Shown here: piece by piece, positions 36,672-41,285 of the stretch
Layout: each line of letters begins with the position of its first letter
How positions within the stretch are numbered: the stretch's first letter is position 1
DNA from: Microcaldota archaeon
Lineage (GTDB): Archaea; Micrarchaeota; Micrarchaeia; Micrarchaeales; CABMGC01
Direction of reading: 5' to 3'
NCBI GenBank assembly: GCA_021810455.1
Contig: JAJZIU010000005.1
Coordinates: 1-41,285, forward strand
DNA: 41,285 bases
The notes under the pieces: model-generated
Databases searched by the model: none
Seen by the model: the letters and a program-made list of their open reading frames with translations, nothing else
What the model was told of the DNA's origin: nothing
Made by a program: the position numbers and the translations under genes

Positions 36672-37370
36672 ATGCGTTACTCATTCAGTGCTATAAAGGA
36701 CAAGAGCGAACTGGTGTTTGCACAGAAGTACAACATCAACGCTAGCTACAAGGATCTCTGCGCTGTTTGCGATGCGATAAGGTACATGAGAAGCAGCGAT
36801 GCTCTTGCACTTGTAGAGAAGGTTGCAAACAAGGAAACTCCTGTACTGTACAGAAGGCACTCTAAGCACCTCGGCGCGAGGCATGAACTCGGAGGAAGAA
36901 AAGGACGCTACCCTTCAAAGGCTGCAAAAGAGGTTCGTGATGTTTTGATCAACGCTATTTCAAACGCATCAAACAAGGCAATGGATGGTGATGAGATGGT
37001 TGTTGTCCATGCTAGTGCAAACAAAACAAGGATAGAGAGAAGATATCCGTCAAAGGGAACAATCGCATGGGGTCGTGGTACTTATGGACGTTCAGCTACA
37101 ATGCACAGCGATATAGAGTATGCAAAAATCGAGATAGGTCTTGCCGATGCTGCCAATCCGAAACTCACTGGCAACATGAAATATTTTATCAAAAAGAAAA
37201 TAGTTAAACATTCAAATGCTGTTGTTCCACAAAAGCCAAAAGCAAAGGAACCTAAGAAGTCCAAGAAAACAACCGAAGCTATTGAGCACAAGAAAGAGGA
37301 ACCAAAAACACGCGCTGTCGAGAGTTCCGTTCCTGAAACAACAGAAAACAAAGAAAGCAAAACGGTGTGA
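36672..37370 (+). CDS. rpl22: Large ribosomal subunit protein uL22 with a long charged C-terminal tail
   Basis: RHSKHLGARHELGGRKGRYPSKAAKEV...RGTYGRSATMHSDIEYAKIEIG, followed by a roughly 50-aa K/E/P/T-rich tail. Confidence 0.93.
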   Translation: MRYSFSAIKDKSELVFAQKYNINASYKDLCAVCDAIRYMRSSDALALVEKVANKETPVLYRRHSKHLGARHELGGRKGRYPSKAAKEVRDVLINAISNASNKAMDGDEMVVVHASANKTRIERRYPSKGTIAWGRGTYGRSATMHSDIEYAKIEIGLADAANPKLTGNMKYFIKKKIVKHSNAVVPQKPKAKEPKKSKKTTEAIEHKKEEPKTRAVESSVPETTENKESKTV

Positions 37371-38023
37371 TGATGAGAGCTGAAAGAAAATTCATAAACG
37401 ATTTGATAATAAAGCACGAGATATCCGAGTACATGAAGAATTCGCTGGCGAGGGCCGGTTTCTCCAGAGTGGAGATCCAGAAAACCCCCGTCATAACTAG
37501 GATAACTCCTTACGTCACAAGTCCTGGACGTGTCATCGGCCGCGGTGGAGAAACAATCGATGCTCTGACATCAGGAATGAAAAAAGCATTTGGTCTTGAG
37601 AATCCTCAGATAAGTGTTGCTGAAGTCGAAAATCCCAAACTCGAGCCTAGGCTTATGGCAAAAAACATTGCAAATTCACTCGAAAGAGGCATAAATCCAA
37701 GACGTGTAATACACTCTGCTATAAGGGAAATCATGGAGAATGGCGCCCTTGGTGCTGAGATAATAGTCAAAGGAAAACTTGCTGCTAAGGGAGCAAGAGC
37801 CAAGAAACTTAAGGTAAGACTCGGCTATCTTCCTAAATCCGGAGACGTAATAAAACTTGTTAACGAGGCCAAGATTGCAGCGTATCCAAAGTATGGTGCA
37901 ATAGGCGTTACTGTACGCATAGTCGGACCTAATGCAAAGTTCCCCGACCGCGAAGTAAAGAAAGTCGAGCTTCCAAAGAACATAGTCTTTGCAAGGAGAG
38001 AGTACAGGAGGGAACAACATTAA
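37370..38023 (+). CDS. rps3: Small ribosomal subunit protein uS3
   Basis: ERKFINDLIIKHEISEYMKNSLARAGFSRVEIQKTPVITRITPYVTSPGRVIGRGGETI (KH domain). Confidence 0.95.
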   Translation: MMRAERKFINDLIIKHEISEYMKNSLARAGFSRVEIQKTPVITRITPYVTSPGRVIGRGGETIDALTSGMKKAFGLENPQISVAEVENPKLEPRLMAKNIANSLERGINPRRVIHSAIREIMENGALGAEIIVKGKLAAKGARAKKLKVRLGYLPKSGDVIKLVNEAKIAAYPKYGAIGVTVRIVGPNAKFPDREVKKVELPKNIVFARREYRREQH

Positions 38024-38075
38024 TCCTTTAATCTTTTACAATGATAAGTAGTGGAACTGATTGTACAGTTTCAAA

Positions 38076-38092
38076 ATACTTATATATTTAAG
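38076..38092 (+). promoter_or_regulatory. Putative TATA element for the uL29-SUI1 unit
   Basis: ATACTTATATATTTAAG in the S3-L29 gap, upstream of the L29 start at 38108. Confidence 0.4.
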
Positions 38093-38107
38093 CTGAGGAG
38101 ATTCATC

Positions 38108-38305
38108 ATGAAAATTAAAGAACTTAGGTCATTATCAACGGAGGTGCTTAACAGCAGACTCTCCGAACTTAGACTGGAGTATGCAATAGAGAAACGTAAG
38201 GTGGTCTCTACTGGGGTTTCCAGTAAGAAGGTCAAAATGAAGGAGATGCGCATTACGATAGCCCAGATACTCACACTACTTAAAGAAAGAGGTGCAGGAA
38301 TCTAA
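38108..38305 (+). CDS. rpl29: Large ribosomal subunit protein uL29
   Basis: MKIKELRSLSTEVLNSRLSELRLEYAIEKRKV...; start moved from 38051. Confidence 0.92.
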   Translation: MKIKELRSLSTEVLNSRLSELRLEYAIEKRKVVSTGVSSKKVKMKEMRITIAQILTLLKERGAGI

Positions 38306-38610
38306 TGCCTGAGATTTGTCCAAAATGCGGTCTTCCAAAGGAAATATGCGTATGTGACGTATTAAACAGGGAGACAAACAGAAGGATAAAAGTTTATCTT
38401 GAAAAAAAGAAATTCAGGAAGTACATGACCGTAATCTCCGGTCTCAACGGAGAAGAGATGAAAAAAACAGAGAAGGAACTCAAGCGAATACTTGCATGCG
38501 GAGGCACTTCGAAGAATGGGATAATCGAACTTCAGGGAGATCACAAGGATGCAGTCAAAAAAGCATTGGCTACAATGGGTTACTCGGAAGACAGTATCGA
38601 CGCTGCATGA
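38305..38610 (+). CDS. Translation initiation factor 1 (SUI1/eIF1)
   Basis: Zn-finger-like CPKCGLPKEICVC then RRIKVYLEKKKFRKYMTVISGLNGEEMKKTEKELKRILACGGTSKNGIIELQGDH. Confidence 0.95.
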   Translation: MPEICPKCGLPKEICVCDVLNRETNRRIKVYLEKKKFRKYMTVISGLNGEEMKKTEKELKRILACGGTSKNGIIELQGDHKDAVKKALATMGYSEDSIDAA

Positions 38611-39221
38611 TTCTTTTTTACGGTGCTGCTTGGGCATATATCATTAAGCACGCACTTTTCACACTTTCTGTTTCTTGCCGTGCAGGCATCCCTTCCAAGT
38701 GCAATGAAAAGATTCGATGAAACTTTCCAGTATTTTTTAGGCAGCATTGTCAGCAAATCCTGTTCCACCTTGTTTGCGTCCTTTTTGTCCGACAATCCCA
38801 ACCTTCTTGACACTGTTGCACAGTGCGTGTCAACCGCTATCCCTTCGTCGATGCCGAATCCCTCATTCAGTATTACGTTTGCAACCTTTCTTCCAACTCC
38901 AGGCAGCTTCATCAGTTCATTCATTCTTCCAGGAACTTCTCCGTTGTAATCCTTCACTATCATTAACGCTGATCTCTTCAGATTCTTCGCCTTCGTCCTG
39001 TAGTAATTCAATCCATCGAGTTGTTTTCTCAAAGTCTTGATGTTGCAATCGGCATAATCATCGAACGTCTTGAATCTTGTAAACAACTGTTCAGTAACTT
39101 TGTTTACCTGTTTGTCCGTGCACTGTGGCGACAACAACACCGCTACAAACAGTTCTGTGAGATTCGCATGTTCCAATTCGGTGTGCAGTTTGTCCCCGTA
39201 CTTTCTCATGAGCCTTCTCAT
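38580..39221 (-). CDS. nth: Endonuclease III (DNA glycosylase/AP lyase)
   Basis: LFVAVLLSPQCTDKQVNKV, LPGVGRKVANVILNEGFG, VDTHCATVSRRLGL, Fe-S CTARNRKCEKCVLNDIC. ORF to 39566 is antisense read-through of the PRC-barrel gene; likely start MRRLMRKYG at 39221. Confidence 0.93.
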   Translation of the reverse strand: MRRLMRKYGDKLHTELEHANLTELFVAVLLSPQCTDKQVNKVTEQLFTRFKTFDDYADCNIKTLRKQLDGLNYYRTKAKNLKRSALMIVKDYNGEVPGRMNELMKLPGVGRKVANVILNEGFGIDEGIAVDTHCATVSRRLGLSDKKDANKVEQDLLTMLPKKYWKVSSNLFIALGRDACTARNRKCEKCVLNDICPSSTVKKNHAASILSSE

Positions 39222-39313
39222 TATGTTTTCTATGTATTTTTTATTCTCCACGTATTTAAAAAATGCATAAGATTTATAATATCTTTGTTGTACATATACC
39301 TTAGGGCGATAAG

Positions 39314-39595
39314 ATGAAGATTTCAGAAATATACAAGCTTGATATATACAGCGACTCAGGCCAGTACCTCGGCGAAGTTCATGATGTTGTGCTTGATCTT
39401 GAGAAAGGCGAGGTAAGCAGGCTTCTGATGGTTCCATGGGAGAGTGCAAAAGGAGATCCAAACAGCATACTGAAAAGAAAGAGCATAATGTACAAGAGCG
39501 TAAAGAATGTTGGTGACGTTGTTCTCGTATCCGGGCCTTCCGGCGTAAGGGAGGAGAATGCATCAAGGGAAGAACTCAACGACCTCTCCAGATAA
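39314..39595 (+). CDS. PRC-barrel domain protein
   Basis: LDIYSDSGQYLGEVHDVVLDLEKGEVSRLLM...KSIMYKSVKNVGDVVLVSG. Confidence 0.8.
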   Translation: MKISEIYKLDIYSDSGQYLGEVHDVVLDLEKGEVSRLLMVPWESAKGDPNSILKRKSIMYKSVKNVGDVVLVSGPSGVREENASREELNDLSR

Positions 39596-39663
39596 ACTCG
39601 TCAAATCGCATTTATACCTGATTATTTTGGCACATTAGTTTTTTTTGTGCAAATTTCTAGTTC

Positions 39664-40560
39664 TCAAGGTTGCGAATAACCGTTGTACCAATCACTTGTA
39701 AATGTTGCAGTTCCAACAATTCCGTCATTATTATTTCCTGAATAATCATTTGCATTGCCATTAAGTGGATACCATGCAATCAAATGTTGTAAATCTACGG
39801 GCACTCCGCCTATTCCTTCCTGATACAATGAAAGAATCGATGTATTTGACAAAGGTTCATCATAAACCTGTACATCAGCAATCATTCCCTTGAAATCTCC
39901 AAAAGAATCCCCATTTCTTATTCCTATGTTTATCTGATTTGCTCCGACCAGATTTTCCGAAATAGTTGATGTTCCGTTTTTCAATCCGTTTAGATATATT
40001 ATCTCTCCATTGGATGACATTGTTCCAGCCAAAAAGTACCATGTGTTTTGCCCCAATGCCTCATTTCCTACTGCTGCGCCATGGCTACAACACTCTCCGA
40101 ACGTTGGTGCTCCTGAAACTCCTACATTTGAATATCCCAAAGAGACGCCTTGAATGATATTGGCTGAAAATGTATTACCGTATGTTGTCAAAGCCACTAC
40201 TGTCCCTTCTGGAGTTCCAGTACCTACTGCCTTAACCCATGCCGTTATCGTTATTGAATTTGCAGATTGATAATCTGCAATCTGGGTTATTACATTACTT
40301 GGATCGTTTCCTGCGAACTGTGCGACATACTGCGGTATTTGATTATTGCAGCTACCTGCTAAGTTGCTAACATTAAGCTGTGTATTCTTAATCACTTGAC
40401 ATCCTCCGACTGTTGCCTTGGGAGTGAATGTCATGGGATTGAAAACACCAAGAAACGACAGCGCACCGAGCACTACTGCGATAATGAGTATGCTCCATCC
40501 GTAGGTCATCAGGTACTCCATTGCGGATTGATTTTTTATAAATTTTTTAAAAATTTTCAT
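39664..40560 (-). CDS. Type IV pilin-like leader fused to LamG domain (surface protein)
   Basis: MKIFKKFIKNQSAMEYLMTYGWSILIIAVVLGALSFLGVF class III signal, then LamG ending HLIAWYPLNGNANDYSGNNNDGIV...WYNGYSQP; start moved from 40611. Confidence 0.83.
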   Translation of the reverse strand: MKIFKKFIKNQSAMEYLMTYGWSILIIAVVLGALSFLGVFNPMTFTPKATVGGCQVIKNTQLNVSNLAGSCNNQIPQYVAQFAGNDPSNVITQIADYQSANSITITAWVKAVGTGTPEGTVVALTTYGNTFSANIIQGVSLGYSNVGVSGAPTFGECCSHGAAVGNEALGQNTWYFLAGTMSSNGEIIYLNGLKNGTSTISENLVGANQINIGIRNGDSFGDFKGMIADVQVYDEPLSNTSILSLYQEGIGGVPVDLQHLIAWYPLNGNANDYSGNNNDGIVGTATFTSDWYNGYSQP

Positions 40561-40564
40561 AATA

Positions 40565-41285
40565 TCACGGTTGTGAATATCCGTTGTACCAACTGCTTGT
40601 GAATACGACATTAGTTAGCACTCCGTTCTTCTGATTTCCAGAATAGTCATTCGCATCTCCGTTCAACGGCCACCATCCAACCAAATTCTGCGGGTCTATA
40701 GGTACTCCTCCTATTCCCTCCTGATATAAAATCTGCACTGAAGAATTTGTAAATGTCGTGTTGTAAATTTGTACATTGGCTACACTTCCGTTAAAGTATG
40801 CATTGCAGCATCCAAATCCTGTGAATCCAATGTAAAAATACGAAAAACTTCCAGAACTGCTAAACGTAAATGATTCTGGGCCTAGTTCCTTTCCGTTCAG
40901 GTAAGCATTAACTTCGTTAGTCTGGGTATCATATGTTAATATTGCGTTGTACCACGTGTGTGGGCTTCCAGATATCGAAGAAAGCCCAGAGAAACAGTTC
41001 TTATTCCCTATGCCTTTAAGTGCTGTTAGTCCGCCATTTATTCCAAATCCTGTACCATAGTTTCCATTATCAGAATCAACTATCGGATAACCAACACAGT
41101 TGGATCCACTTCCAGGACTGCTATTCGACGGTTCAAACCATGCTGATATCGTCCAACTATGCGGTGCATCTTCCAAAGCAGTTGTTATATAACTGCTTTT
41201 TCCATTGAACTGTGCCACATACTGTGGCACTTGGTTGTTGCAGCTTCCTTCAAGATTGCTTACTCCCAATTCCGTGTTTCTGATT
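40565..41285 (-). CDS. Tandem paralog of the pilin-LamG protein; N-terminus beyond the window
   Basis: Frame open to the window end (IRNTELGVSNLEGSCNNQVPQYVAQFNG), homologous to VIKNTQLNVSNLAGSCNNQIPQYVAQFAG of the neighbour; same C-terminus WYNGYSQP. Confidence 0.82.
   Translation of the reverse strand, partial: IRNTELGVSNLEGSCNNQVPQYVAQFNGKSSYITTALEDAPHSWTISAWFEPSNSSPGSGSNCVGYPIVDSDNGNYGTGFGINGGLTALKGIGNKNCFSGLSSISGSPHTWYNAILTYDTQTNEVNAYLNGKELGPESFTFSSSGSFSYFYIGFTGFGCCNAYFNGSVANVQIYNTTFTNSSVQILYQEGIGGVPIDPQNLVGWWPLNGDANDYSGNQKNGVLTNVVFTSSWYNGYSQP

Noticed and set aside
39222-39566. N-terminal extension of the Nth ORF (HSLRSCTLCSFFSVCC...)
   Set aside because: It is the antisense of the PRC-barrel gene plus the divergent promoter; Nth homology starts near MRRLMRKYG.
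39639-39652. T-rich run AGTTTTTTTTGTGC as a terminator
   Set aside because: Could be a U-tract terminator for the PRC-barrel gene, but a single run without transcript data is not enough to call a feature.
1-41285. CRISPR arrays, IS elements, phage or toxin-antitoxin modules
   Set aside because: No regularly spaced direct repeats, transposase/integrase motifs or TA-like gene pairs were seen in the ORF track or the intergenic sequence.

Overview
This 41.3 kb window is densely packed archaeal chromosome with short intergenic gaps. It looks like a small-genome DPANN lineage; Micrarchaeota/ARMAN-like is my inference from archaeal-only gene content, QSAMEYLMTYGW-type pilin leaders and multi-intron tRNAs. 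No lineage search was possible. Both ends of the window carry LamG (concanavalin-A-like) surface-protein genes. At the left are a PQQ-propeller+LamG protein (cut by the edge) and a 1071-aa triple-LamG protein. At the right are two tandem paralogs on the minus strand, the complete one carrying a class III (type IV pilin-like) leader directly fused to LamG. Between them are mostly housekeeping genes: lipoate synthesis/salvage (lipA plus a split lipoate ligase), NAC, DUF424, a GT2, TyrRS, FtsZ, fused OtsA-OtsB, SecE, a stand-alone NFACT-R protein, pyrophosphatase, Nudix, class II LysRS, TIM, YbjQ, FBP aldolase/phosphatase, S13-S4-S11, a polyprenol-kinase-like/DUF2070/cis-prenyltransferase lipid-carrier cluster, Apt, deoxyhypusine synthase, two paralogous HAD phosphatases, DHH phosphoesterase, prefoldin beta, Pth2, PriS, L15e, Pcc1, and an L3-L4-L23-L2-S19-L22-S3-L29-SUI1 cluster, then Nth and a PRC-barrel protein. 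Three tRNA genes are readable. The two tRNA-Ser genes (CGA and GGA) each appear to carry two introns, one of them inside the T-loop. The most interesting signals are these doubly interrupted tRNA-Ser genes, the pilin-LamG modular surface system, and an apparent AUA start codon for uS19.
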